This document shows, in pieces, positions 1 through 8,913 of a stretch of 15,109 nucleotides of DNA (position 1 is the stretch's first letter; every line of letters starts with the position of its first letter). Where the stretch lies: NCBI GenBank assembly GCA_965602635.1, contig CBFCZU010000090.1, positions 1 to 15,109 on the forward strand, written 5' to 3'. Below the pieces are notes generated by a model, which did no database searches, had not been told where the DNA came from, and saw only the letters and a program-made list of their open reading frames with translations. Both the position numbers and the translations under genes were made by a program. The DNA is from CBFCZU01 sp965602635 (lineage in GTDB: Bacteria; Planctomycetota; Phycisphaerae; SM23-33).

Positions 1-53
1 GCGACGCAATCGCTGGAGGAAGCTGGTTCCTACGGGTGTGATAGTCTAGCCGA

Positions 54-84
54 CCCGGCGGGCCAGGCCAAGGATTATGCCGGG
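54..84 (+). other. Small inverted repeat upstream of the first gene
   Basis: CCCGGC (54-59) and GCCGGG (79-84) are exact reverse complements around a 19-base loop that itself contains GGCC-A-GGCC. It could be the end hairpin of a transcript entering from the left, but no T-run follows on either strand. The rest of 1-109 holds no gene I can recognise. Two plus-strand frames end at TGA (39-41) and TAG (47-49), so the C-terminus of an upstream gene could lie here, but too few codons are visible to say. Confidence 0.2.
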
Positions 85-109
85 CGGGGCGGAAATTCTG
101 AAAAGGCGC

Positions 110-137
110 TTGATTTAGGCGCGAACTGTGGCAAAAT
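110..137 (+). promoter_or_regulatory. Putative sigma-70 promoter of the zinc-ribbon/RNase HI/dnaG block
   Basis: TTGATT (110-115) and CAAAAT (132-137) are 16 bases apart, each matching 4 of 6 consensus positions. Transcription would start near 144, giving a leader of about 30 bases before the ATG at 174. This is the most AT-rich stretch near the start of the gene. It is plausible but not strong. Confidence 0.35.
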
Positions 138-173
138 GATGGATTCAGGTTGTCAAGTGAACAGGAGCGACGC

Positions 174-962
174 ATGGGAAGGATGCTGGAGGCTCTTCTC
201 AGGCTGCAGATGGTCGAGCGACAGCTCGCCGAAGTACGGAATCGCCTGCGGACCAGAAGCGCCGCCGTGGAAGCCCAGCAGAACCGTCTTCAGGAATACA
301 TTGACGAGCACGAGGCCCTTCACCAGAGCGTCCTTGAACGCCAGAAGGACGCTGACAGCATAGAGTTGCAGTTGAATGAATGGGCCGAGCAGATATCCCA
401 CCTCCGCACCTCGCTCAACTCCACCAAGACGAACAAGGAATACGCCGCCATCCTCACCCAGATCAACACCCTCAAGGCCGACAACTCCAAGCTCGAGGAC
501 AAGGGGCTGAAGTTGATAGGCGAGGTGGATGAGGTTCGCACCGAGCGCGAGGAGGCGAAGAAGCGGATCGCCGAGGGGGAGGCGGCCCTGGAGGAGATCA
601 AGCGGACGTCGAGCGAGGAGGTGACGCGGCTGGAGGGGATGCTGGCGGAGTTCGAGGCCAAGCGGGCGGCCGCGGCGGCGGATGTCCCGCCGGCGGAGCT
701 GGATGTCTTCGACCGCATCGCCTCGCTACGGGCGGGCGACGGGATGGCGCCGATCGAGATCCACGGGAAGAAGCCCCCGCACGAGTACATCTGCGGTGGC
801 TGCTACATGTCGATTGCGGCCGAGCACGCCAACGCCCTTCGGACGCGGGACGAGCTGCGTTTCTGCGACAGTTGCGGTAGGATCCTGTACCTGGAGGAGA
901 TGGCCGGCGGCGGGGAGGGCCCGCCCGAAGCCTCCGAACGGGCTCCGCAACAGAAGGCGTGA
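174..962 (+). CDS. Coiled-coil C4-type zinc-ribbon protein (CT398/FlgZ-like, DUF164 family)
   Basis: A 262-residue protein. Residues about 5-165 are heptad-rich, charged and proline-poor, typical of a long helical hairpin, and include the NKEY motif (about 87-90) that recurs in this family. The C-terminal zinc ribbon is CGGC (C207, C210) paired with CDSCGR (C231, C234), followed by ILYLEE. Length and layout match the CT398-like/HP0958 (FlgZ) family. Proposed roles for that family are nucleic-acid or partner binding, and in Helicobacter flagellar mRNA or RpoN binding; the role here is unknown. ATG at 174 is preferred to TTG at 150 because AGGAG (163-167) sits six bases upstream. An RNase HI gene follows after 19 bases. 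From memory the same pair occurs in Actinobacteria (Rv2229c/Rv2228c region), which supports a shared function. Family call is firm, function is not. Confidence 0.85.
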   Translation: MGRMLEALLRLQMVERQLAEVRNRLRTRSAAVEAQQNRLQEYIDEHEALHQSVLERQKDADSIELQLNEWAEQISHLRTSLNSTKTNKEYAAILTQINTLKADNSKLEDKGLKLIGEVDEVRTEREEAKKRIAEGEAALEEIKRTSSEEVTRLEGMLAEFEAKRAAAAADVPPAELDVFDRIASLRAGDGMAPIEIHGKKPPHEYICGGCYMSIAAEHANALRTRDELRFCDSCGRILYLEEMAGGGEGPPEASERAPQQKA

Positions 963-981
963 GGCGGCTGGGCTTTCGGCA

Positions 982-1428
982 ATGGGCGGCGAGCGACTGG
1001 AGGTCGTGATCCACATCGACGGCGGCGCGCGGGGCAACCCCGGCCCGGCCGGGGCCGGCGTGGTCGTGCAGAGCGCCGACGACGGGACCGTCCTGTTCGA
1101 AGCCGGATACTACCTCGGACGCGCGACCAACAACGTCGCGGAGTACCAGGCCCTGTTGAAGGCACTCGCGCGGGCCAAAGCGCTCGGGGCCGGGGACGTC
1201 GAGGTACGCAGCGATTCGGAGCTGCTTGTCCGACAGATGAACGGCGAGTACCGCGTGAAGAACGCGGGCCTCAAGCCGCTGTTCGAGCGGGCCTGCCGGG
1301 CGGGCAAGAGCTTCAGGCGACTCGTTGTCCGCCACATCCGGCGCGAACTGAACCAGCATGCCGACCTTCTCGTAAACCGGGCCCTCGATGCCAGGGCTAA
1401 CGTTGAAGATGCAGCCGAGGACGATTGA
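982..1428 (+). CDS. Ribonuclease HI family protein
   Basis: A 148-residue protein, the usual size of a single-domain RNase HI, which cuts RNA in RNA-DNA hybrids (R-loops, Okazaki primers). The fold opens with IDGGARGNPGPAG. The four acidic metal ligands are visible: D13, E54 in NNVAEYQAL, D78 in VRSDSELLVRQMNG, and D128 in NQHADLLVNRALD. This short form resembles the RNase HI domain of actinobacterial and archaeal proteins rather than E. coli RnhA, and no basic N-terminal hybrid-binding domain is present. The ATG at 982 starts just before the first beta strand. Its ribosome site is poor (GAGG 18 bases upstream), so translation may couple to the preceding gene, 19 bases away. dnaG begins 65 bases later. 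I leave the symbol blank because I cannot decide between rnhA and rnhA-like naming. Confidence 0.9.
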   Translation: MGGERLEVVIHIDGGARGNPGPAGAGVVVQSADDGTVLFEAGYYLGRATNNVAEYQALLKALARAKALGAGDVEVRSDSELLVRQMNGEYRVKNAGLKPLFERACRAGKSFRRLVVRHIRRELNQHADLLVNRALDARANVEDAAEDD

Positions 1429-1493
1429 GCGGATGATTGCCCCGGCCCGCCGGCAGGGCAGCACCCGCGGCGAGCACCCGAGCACGTGCGTTC

Positions 1494-3305
1494 ATGGCCA
1501 GATTCCCTGACAGGTTCATCAACCAGGTAGCCGAGGCCACCGACATCGTCGAGGTCGTCGGGCAGTTCATCGCCCTGAAGAAGCGCGGCAAGGAGTTCTT
1601 GGGGATCTGCCCGTTCCACCAGGACCACCGCCCGAGCCTGAACGTTTCCCCGTCGAAGCAGATCTTCAAGTGCTTCGCCTGCGGGGCCGGCGGCGGGGTC
1701 TTCCAGTTCCTCCAGCAGCATCTCAAGCTCAGTTTCCCCGAGGCGGTGCGGGAGCTGGCTAACAGGGCGGGAATTTCCGTTCCCGCCGATGAGGCCCCGG
1801 GCCGGCCGGACAGCTCGCCCTCGGGCGAGTCGCTGCTGAAGATGACGACCTTCGCGGCGCGGTTCTTCCGCGACCAGCTCAACTCGCCGGCGGGCTCGGA
1901 CGCGCTGGAATACGCCCGCGCCCGCAAGCTCACCGACGAGTCCATCGCGCGGTTCGGGCTGGGTTTCGCCCCGGACTCCTGGGATGCGCTGCGCTCGGCC
2001 GCGGTGGGGGCGGGCTTCACCGACCGCCAGCTCGCAGCCGCCGGGCTGGTGGCCGAGCGCGAGGATGGGTCGAGCTACGACCGGTTCCGCAACCGGCTGA
2101 TGTTCCCGATCGTTGACGCCGCCGGGCGCGTCGTCGCCTTCGGCGGGCGCGCCATGGACGAGGCCGACCGGGCAAAGTACCTCAACAGCCCCGAGACCGC
2201 CCTGTTCGACAAGTCCGCGAACCTGTACGCGCTCAACTGGTCGCGCCGGGGAATAGTTGACTCCGGCCAGGCCGTCGTCGTGGAGGGCTACCTGGACGCG
2301 CTGATGTGCATCCAGGAAGGCGTGGTCAACGTGGTGGCGACGCTGGGGACGGCGCTGACGGAGAGGCACGTGCGGGTGCTGGCCCGGGTGGCGCGTGAGG
2401 TGGTGCTGGTCTTCGACTCCGACGTAGCCGGCCAGGCCGCCACCGAGCGGGCGGTGGAGCTGTTCCTGATGCAGCGACTGAACGTCCGCATGGGCACCGT
2501 GCCCGGGCGGGGGGGGCAGGACGGGGCCATCAAGGACCCCTGCGACTACGTCCTCGCCGAGGGGGCCGATCGCTTCAGGGAACTTCTCGCCGAGGCCCCC
2601 GACGCCTTGACCTACGCCTGGTCGCGCCGTCGGGCGGATTACCAACGGGCGACCACGCTGGCCGAGAAGCGCAGCGTCATTGACGATTTCCTCGCCCTCA
2701 TCATCTCCTCGGGCGCCCACGGCGCGATCGACCCGGTCCGCAAGGGGCTCCTGGCCGGGCAGGTCGCCGAGCTGGTGGGCGTCTCGCAGACGGAGATCAC
2801 CGAGCAGATGCGGCGTCTGGCGCGGCGCGTGCGGCGCGGGAGCGCCGCCGCCAGGACGCAGGGCCAGGGGCCCACCGAGGCGGACGGGCGGATCGATCGG
2901 GCCGAAAGCTGGCTGCTGGGAGTGCTCCTGAACGCCCCGGAGCTGTTCGGGTCCGTGGCCGAGAAAGTCGCCCCGGAGATGTTCGCCGACCCGGCGATGC
3001 GTGCGGTGGCCGAGCAGGTCTGGACCCTGGCGCGAGCCGAGCGCCTGGATGTCGCCAGCCTGCTGGCGGCGGGGCAGTCCGAGCAGTGGGGCCGGATCGT
3101 CACCGACCTTCAGGCCACCGGCGAGAAGCGGGGCAACTACGAGCGGATCCTCGCCGACGCAGCCGACGCCATGTGCCGCCGCCAGGAGCGGGAAACGCTG
3201 CAAGACCTTAAAAGCAAGGGAGATGCGCATATCGACGAGGTCATGCGAAGGATTCATCGCCAGGCGCGGAGCGCCGATCCGCGCCGCCGCCCGAAGTTGC
3301 CTTGA
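1494..3305 (+). CDS. dnaG: DNA primase DnaG
   Basis: A 603-residue primase that makes RNA primers at the replication fork and works with the DnaB helicase. The N-terminal CHC2 zinc finger is visible: C39, H42 (CPFHQDHRPS), C60 and C63 (CFACG). The catalytic RNA polymerase/TOPRIM core follows, with the conserved glutamate E264 in EGYLDAL, a LGTALT motif, and the metal-binding D308-S-D310 in VFDSD. Residues from about 460 form a variable helical region fitting the DnaB-interacting C-terminal domain. ATG at 1494 gives the standard start (ARFPDRFINQV) just ahead of the zinc finger; the frame is open back to a TTG at 1437, but that extension is low-complexity. No clear Shine-Dalgarno precedes it. 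A run of eight G (2509-2516) lies in the linker after the TOPRIM motifs, and the frame stays intact across it. It lies between RNase HI and rpoD. Confidence 0.97.
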   Translation: MARFPDRFINQVAEATDIVEVVGQFIALKKRGKEFLGICPFHQDHRPSLNVSPSKQIFKCFACGAGGGVFQFLQQHLKLSFPEAVRELANRAGISVPADEAPGRPDSSPSGESLLKMTTFAARFFRDQLNSPAGSDALEYARARKLTDESIARFGLGFAPDSWDALRSAAVGAGFTDRQLAAAGLVAEREDGSSYDRFRNRLMFPIVDAAGRVVAFGGRAMDEADRAKYLNSPETALFDKSANLYALNWSRRGIVDSGQAVVVEGYLDALMCIQEGVVNVVATLGTALTERHVRVLARVAREVVLVFDSDVAGQAATERAVELFLMQRLNVRMGTVPGRGGQDGAIKDPCDYVLAEGADRFRELLAEAPDALTYAWSRRRADYQRATTLAEKRSVIDDFLALIISSGAHGAIDPVRKGLLAGQVAELVGVSQTEITEQMRRLARRVRRGSAAARTQGQGPTEADGRIDRAESWLLGVLLNAPELFGSVAEKVAPEMFADPAMRAVAEQVWTLARAERLDVASLLAAGQSEQWGRIVTDLQATGEKRGNYERILADAADAMCRRQERETLQDLKSKGDAHIDEVMRRIHRQARSADPRRRPKLP

Positions 3306-3354
3306 GGGCCTCGGGGCGGGGAAGTGCGATCTTCGCGGAATGCTGCACAGGCCC

Positions 3355-3384
3355 TTGATATGCGAGGTCAAGACGACGTATAAT
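3355..3384 (+). promoter_or_regulatory. Strong sigma-70 promoter in front of rpoD
   Basis: TTGATA (3355-3360) lies 18 bases ahead of a perfect TATAAT (3379-3384), in the 139-base gap between dnaG and rpoD. The start point would be near 3391, giving a leader of about 54 bases. The leader contains TGTG-GTTC-CACA (3411-3422), which can form a small hairpin, and AGAGG (3427-3431), a ribosome site somewhat far (13 bases) from the ATG. CTTGA (3354-3358) and TCAAG (3368-3372) form an inverted repeat over the -35 and spacer that could be an operator. rpoD can therefore be expressed apart from dnaG, and likely by its own product. Confidence 0.7.
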
Positions 3385-3444
3385 GCCATGATTCCAGCCC
3401 TTGTGTGAGCTGTGGTTCCACACTGAAGAGGACAACGATCTGCC

Positions 3445-5130
<1,686 letters not shown>

Positions 5131-5144
5131 GCGCCGCCGCCTGG

Positions 5145-6017
5145 CTACCCGCCCAGCGAGAAGTGCTTAACGTCTCCGCGCCGGCGCCTCGGGCGGGGGC
5201 AGAGGCCTTCGAGCGCCTCCAGGATCATCTCGTGGCTGAGCGCGTCGGCCGGGTCTATCGTCGCGTACAGCGACGAGAACACTTCGAGCGCCGAAGCGCT
5301 CCCCAGGGCGGTGAGGATTCGCCGGATGCTCAGCTCCAGCCACTGCTGGAGGCTCTCGTAGGACTGTCCGGGGTCGAACCGCACCGGCGGGCGGGAGCGG
5401 GGCGCCCACCTGCCTTCGGCCTTCTTGAACCGCGCGACTCCCCAGGGCCTGGGGCGGGTGGCCCTTTTCCGGCCCGCGAAGTCGATCCGGCCGTCCCAGA
5501 GCACGTATTCGATGTACTCCGGCCCGACGTGGGAGCGGAAGCGCAGCGTGTCGGACTCGGAGGCCATTTCGAACTCCACGGGGATGTTTTCCTTGTCCAG
5601 CAGCAGCACGACGACCGCCGACCCGGCCGAGAATCGGGTGGAACGGCCCCGGGCGAAGCTGTGGGCGAGCATGGGCTCGGCCGTCGCCCAGACTCCCTTC
5701 TTGGGGTAGAGGCCCACCTGGCGGATCTTCTCGGCCCTTGCGGCGCTGGTGCCGTGCCAGAGCACCAGGGCGTTGGGCCCCAGCTCGACGTAGCGGGCGC
5801 TGGGCGGGCAGGCGTGCATCGCCGCCCAAAGGTTCAGGTCGGGCCTGGCTACCCGCCGGCGGAGCAGCGAATAGGCCTGGGCGGCGAGCGTCATGTTCCA
5901 CTGGCAGCGCCCGCGGGGAACGTAGGCCAGATCCTTCCACCCGCCGCGGGCGATCTTGCGGCGCTTGCGCCACTCCATGGGGCGGTCCGGCTCGACTTGG
6001 TGTTCGCCCTGCGCCAT
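5145..6017 (-). CDS. Orphan protein with ADP-ribosyltransferase-like core (PARP/KptA-type fold)
   Basis: A 290-residue protein from ATG 6017. No named family is certain. The middle resembles the ART superfamily: LVLWHGTS (H88-G89-T90) is the NAD-binding first strand as in PARP and KptA/Tpt1. Next come a helix with KIRQVGLYPKKGVWAT (about 98-112), an alanine-rich helix with LAHSFARG, the strand SAVVVLLLD (133-141), and YIEYVLWDG (168-176), which could hold the third motif. I cannot assign all catalytic residues. The first 80 residues are basic and aromatic; the last 70 are helical and end in a run of arginines. There is no signal peptide or membrane segment. TTG 6053 is an alternative start; neither has a ribosome site. 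It lies 85 bases after the GH4 gene and converges with rpoD. It could be an RNA 2'-phosphotransferase relative, a protein or nucleic-acid ADP-ribosyltransferase, or a defence effector; there is no antitoxin-like partner beside it. Confidence 0.7.
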   Translation of the reverse strand: MAQGEHQVEPDRPMEWRKRRKIARGGWKDLAYVPRGRCQWNMTLAAQAYSLLRRRVARPDLNLWAAMHACPPSARYVELGPNALVLWHGTSAARAEKIRQVGLYPKKGVWATAEPMLAHSFARGRSTRFSAGSAVVVLLLDKENIPVEFEMASESDTLRFRSHVGPEYIEYVLWDGRIDFAGRKRATRPRPWGVARFKKAEGRWAPRSRPPVRFDPGQSYESLQQWLELSIRRILTALGSASALEVFSSLYATIDPADALSHEMILEALEGLCPRPRRRRGDVKHFSLGG

Positions 6018-6084
6018 GACGCTGACGATACGTGGCCCGGAGCGAGGACGCAACTTTCGGTGACCGGCAGCTGCCTCACAAGGG

Positions 6085-6098
6085 CCGCCGCCCGGCGG
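6085..6098 (-). terminator. Possible weak hairpin after the GH4 gene
   Basis: Five-base arms (6085-6089 and 6094-6098) with a four-base loop lie a few bases past the GH4 stop. There is no T-run after the stem, so if it acts at all it may be a pause or RNA-stability hairpin rather than a true intrinsic terminator. The surrounding DNA is very GC-rich and such stems arise by chance. Confidence 0.15.
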
Positions 6099-6102
6099 GG
6101 CG

Positions 6103-7443
6103 CTACTTGAACTGCGGCAGCCAGTTCTTCGTTGCGGCCATGAGCTCCCGGCCCATGCTGCGAACCTCTGACGGGCTCAGGTGCGCGCACATCGGGTCGG
6201 CCATCAGGGATTGCAGCGCCAGCTCGGGGTCGCCGGTCAGGGCCGCCTCGAGGGTCATCAACTGGCAGCGGCAGTGGGGCTCGGAGAGCGCTTGGGGCAG
6301 CGCCGGCATCGGCCCGCTGCTTATCGGGCGGAATCCCAGGCTGTCCACCAGCCCGAGCGTCTCGACGACCGCGCCTCGGGGCAGGTTGTCGATCTGCCCC
6401 TCGTTGGGGAGGTTGACCACGTCGCAGAAGGCCTCTCCGCGGGCGATGGCGGCGATGATGTCCGTCGCGGTCTCTCGCGATCGCGGCCCGGGGTCGGCCT
6501 TGCCTGCGGTCAGCGAGAGCATCCAGCTCCGCGCCCGCCGCCGGTTGGCGCGGCGCTGGGCGATGGTGGTGCGGACGAGCCGGAACTTCTTCAGCGCCGA
6601 CTCGCGCGGCGTGATGTAGCCGGGCAGGAACTCGCAGGTGTGGCGGTCGCCCACGTAAGGCAGGTAGCCGTGCTGGCTGTAAAGCTCGTGGCACAGGGCG
6701 TGATGGGAGTGGAAGCCGGCCTCGTCGGTCTCGCCCTCGGTCAGCGCCTCGTCCAGGGTCTTCCGCCCGAGGCGCTTCTTGAGCAGCGGGTATCCCGGGC
6801 GGCCGCGGACGGTGAAGTCGAGAACCCAGATAAAGTGGTTCACCCCGCCGAACCGCACGGCCAGGTCCTTCTCCCGGCAGTTGAACAGCTTCTGAAGCAG
6901 GCTGTAGCTGCCGAAGACGCCGTGGCACAGGCCGACGTTCCGCAGGCTGCTGACGCGGTGGATCGCCCCGGTCAGGCAGGCGAGCGGGTTGGTGTAGTTG
7001 AGCACCACCGCCCGCGGCGAGAGCTTCTCGATCTGCCGGGCGAGGTGGACGAAGACGGGCACGTTTCGCAGCGAGCGCGACCAGCCGCCGGGGCCCACCG
7101 TGTCGCCGACGGTCTGGAATATGCCGTACTTCTCCGGGATGGCCAGATCGTGGGCCATCATCTCCAGGTCGCCGGTGGAGATGGTGATGATGACGAAGTC
7201 TGCGTTTCGGAAGGCGGCCGTCTCGCCGCTGGTGGCGCGGATTCGGTATCGCCTGCCGAAGCGTTTGGCCATCGCCTCGCCGGCGGCCTTGACCTCCTGG
7301 GCCGCCTTGAGCTTCGGGTCGAGCAGGACGATCTCGCTTCCGTCCAGCTCCTCGGCGAGCATAAGGTCGCGCAGCAGCTTGGGGCACCAGTTGTAGCTGC
7401 CGCCCCCGACCATCACGATCTTCGGTCCGTGCGTTTTCGCCAT
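6103..7443 (-). CDS. NAD-dependent glycoside hydrolase family 4 (probable alpha-glucuronidase/galacturonidase type)
   Basis: A 446-residue GH4 enzyme. Known GH4 enzymes cleave glycosides by oxidising C3 with tightly bound NAD+, then eliminating, using a divalent metal. Visible here: the Rossmann loop GGGSYNW (13-19), D42 in LLDP for the NAD ribose, TVGDTVGPGG (111-120), NYTNPLACL (149-157), and the two metal ligands C173 (GLCHG) and H203 (GGVNHF). In GH4 the residues after the metal Cys track substrate. From memory CHG fits the alpha-glucuronidase/alpha-galacturonidase (Agu4B, LplD) group rather than CHE, CHS, CDMP or CNxP groups, so a uronic acid substrate is inferred. There is no signal peptide, as expected for this cytoplasmic family. 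The purine-rich site GGGAGAGGAG precedes the ATG. It lies 36 bases after the sulfatase stop, almost surely the same transcript. Confidence 0.92.
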   Translation of the reverse strand: MAKTHGPKIVMVGGGSYNWCPKLLRDLMLAEELDGSEIVLLDPKLKAAQEVKAAGEAMAKRFGRRYRIRATSGETAAFRNADFVIITISTGDLEMMAHDLAIPEKYGIFQTVGDTVGPGGWSRSLRNVPVFVHLARQIEKLSPRAVVLNYTNPLACLTGAIHRVSSLRNVGLCHGVFGSYSLLQKLFNCREKDLAVRFGGVNHFIWVLDFTVRGRPGYPLLKKRLGRKTLDEALTEGETDEAGFHSHHALCHELYSQHGYLPYVGDRHTCEFLPGYITPRESALKKFRLVRTTIAQRRANRRRARSWMLSLTAGKADPGPRSRETATDIIAAIARGEAFCDVVNLPNEGQIDNLPRGAVVETLGLVDSLGFRPISSGPMPALPQALSEPHCRCQLMTLEAALTGDPELALQSLMADPMCAHLSPSEVRSMGRELMAATKNWLPQFK

Positions 7444-7479
7444 GTGCTCCTCTCCCTGCCTTTCGGCGGCGCCGGCCGG

Positions 7480-8868
7480 TCACGCGGGAGGCGTGAAGGC
7501 GCCCTCGCCGCAGTGGTCGGCGTCGATCCTCTCCACCTGCCCCAAGCCGGTCACCGGGCAGCGCAGCCCGTCGCGGGCGGGGTCAACGTAACGGGCAAAC
7601 CAGTCGGCCAGACGCTTCCGCATCTCCTCCACCACCGCCTGCCTGGACTTCTCCTCGGCGAGGTTGCTTCGCTCGTCGGCGTCGCCCGCCATGTCGTACA
7701 ACTCGTGCGGGCCGTAAGGGTAGCGGTGAACGTATTTCCACTCCGGCGTGCGAATCATCCGCACCGGGCCGTACTCGTCGTAAACCACCACCCGCTCGCG
7801 GGCCTGGTCGGTCTGCCCGGTCAGGGCCGGCATGAAGCTCCGCCCCGGCCCGAGGGGGTCGTCCACGCCCGGCAGGTGCAGATACTCCAGCAGCGTCGGC
7901 ATGAAATCGTACTGGCTGACCATGGCCTCGGTGACAAGGGCGGCGGGGATGCGCCCGGGGTGGCTGAAGATGGCCGGCACCTTCACCGAGTTCTCGTACA
8001 TGTTCAGCGGGAACGTGCCGTTGCCCTTGCCCCAGAAGCCGTGGTGGCCGCAGGAGAAGCCGTTGTCGCTGGTGAAGACGATCAGCGTATTCTCGCGCAA
8101 CGAGAGCTTCTCCAGCTCGGCGACGATCCGCCCGACGGCCTGGTCCATGGCGGTCACGGCCGCGAAGTAGCCCTTCAGCGACTCGCGGTTGCCCAGATGC
8201 CGCCGCATGACGGGGCGGATCCAGGCGTGGGCAGCCTCCTGCGGGCAGGACTTGAACGGGCAGTCGTCGTAGGAATCGACGATTGCCTGAGGGTGCCCAT
8301 CCCACGGCGAGTGCGGGGCGTTGTAGTGGACGCTCAGGTAGAACGGCCCGGCCTTGGCGGCCTGGATGAACGCCAGGGCGTCGTCGGTGATGACGTCGGT
8401 AAGGTAGCCCGGGCAGGTGTGGACCTGCCCGTCGCGGATCATCTCCGCGTCGTTGTACTTGCTCCCGCCGGTGGGCATGCAGAACCAGTTCGAGAAGCCG
8501 TGCTGGGGCGTGAGGCTGTCGCCCATGTGCCACTTGCCGCTCAGTCCGCAGTTGTACCCGGCCCGGGCCAGCACGTCGCTGTAGCAGGTCATCCCTTCGA
8601 GGTACTGCGCCGGGCGGGGGGGCATATTCCGCTGGCGGATGTAGTCGTGCACGCCGTGGGCGGAGGGGATTCTACCGGTCATCAGCGACGACCGCGCCGG
8701 CGAGCAGACCGGCGAGGTGCAGAAGAAGTTCTCGAACCGGGCGCCCTCGGCCGCCAGGCGGTCGAGGTTGGGCGTGCGGATCTCGTCGTTGCCCGCGCAC
8801 CCCAGCGCCCAGGGGCCCTGGTCGTCGGTGAGGATGAACACGACGTTCGGCATGTCGGGGCTAGTCAT
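7480..8868 (-). CDS. Type I (formylglycine) sulfatase, no signal peptide
   Basis: A 462-residue arylsulfatase-family enzyme that hydrolyses sulfate esters. Metal ligands D15-D16 lie in ILTDDQG. The formylglycine motif is C55-S-P-A-R59 in PVCSPARSSLMTG; the Cys must be oxidised by FGE or anSME, neither of which is encoded here. Other active-site elements are GKWHMG (111-116), HYNAPHSPW (181-189), SDNG (267-270) and the lysine in HGFWGKG. The C-terminal subdomain (from about 350) has RMIRTPEWKYVHRYPYGPHELYDM, typical of the family. The protein starts straight into the first strand after eight residues, with no secretion signal or lipobox, unlike most polysaccharide sulfatases. GGAGG sits seven bases before the ATG. 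It is 45 bases downstream of argF and 36 bases upstream of the GH4 gene. The pairing suggests removal of sulfate from imported oligosaccharides before or after GH4 cleavage. Substrate cannot be read from the sequence. Confidence 0.93.
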   Translation of the reverse strand: MTSPDMPNVVFILTDDQGPWALGCAGNDEIRTPNLDRLAAEGARFENFFCTSPVCSPARSSLMTGRIPSAHGVHDYIRQRNMPPRPAQYLEGMTCYSDVLARAGYNCGLSGKWHMGDSLTPQHGFSNWFCMPTGGSKYNDAEMIRDGQVHTCPGYLTDVITDDALAFIQAAKAGPFYLSVHYNAPHSPWDGHPQAIVDSYDDCPFKSCPQEAAHAWIRPVMRRHLGNRESLKGYFAAVTAMDQAVGRIVAELEKLSLRENTLIVFTSDNGFSCGHHGFWGKGNGTFPLNMYENSVKVPAIFSHPGRIPAALVTEAMVSQYDFMPTLLEYLHLPGVDDPLGPGRSFMPALTGQTDQARERVVVYDEYGPVRMIRTPEWKYVHRYPYGPHELYDMAGDADERSNLAEEKSRQAVVEEMRKRLADWFARYVDPARDGLRCPVTGLGQVERIDADHCGEGAFTPPA

Positions 8869-8913
8869 TGCTCGACCTCCAGGATGTCCGCGCGCCGTCC
8901 CGGCGGCCGGCGG

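Noticed and set aside
1..173. A structured RNA (RNase P RNA 3' end or tRNA) before the zinc-ribbon gene
   Set aside because: A few GC-rich stems and a GGCCAGGCCAAGG stretch looked suggestive, but I could not fit a cloverleaf or the conserved RNase P core, and the left part is outside the window.
1437..1493. An upstream TTG start that would lengthen dnaG by 19 residues
   Set aside because: The added residues are alanine/arginine/proline-rich, unlike primase, and the ATG at 1494 gives the standard N-terminus right before the zinc finger.
5131..5144. A shared bidirectional terminator between rpoD and the ART-like gene
   Set aside because: The gap is 14 bases, and neither it nor the adjacent gene ends show a stem with a T-run.
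5163..6110. A 315-codon plus-strand open frame opposite the ART-like gene
   Set aside because: It is longer than the minus-strand gene, so I compared them. Only the minus-strand translation has ordered strands and helices with an HGT motif; the plus one is low-complexity.
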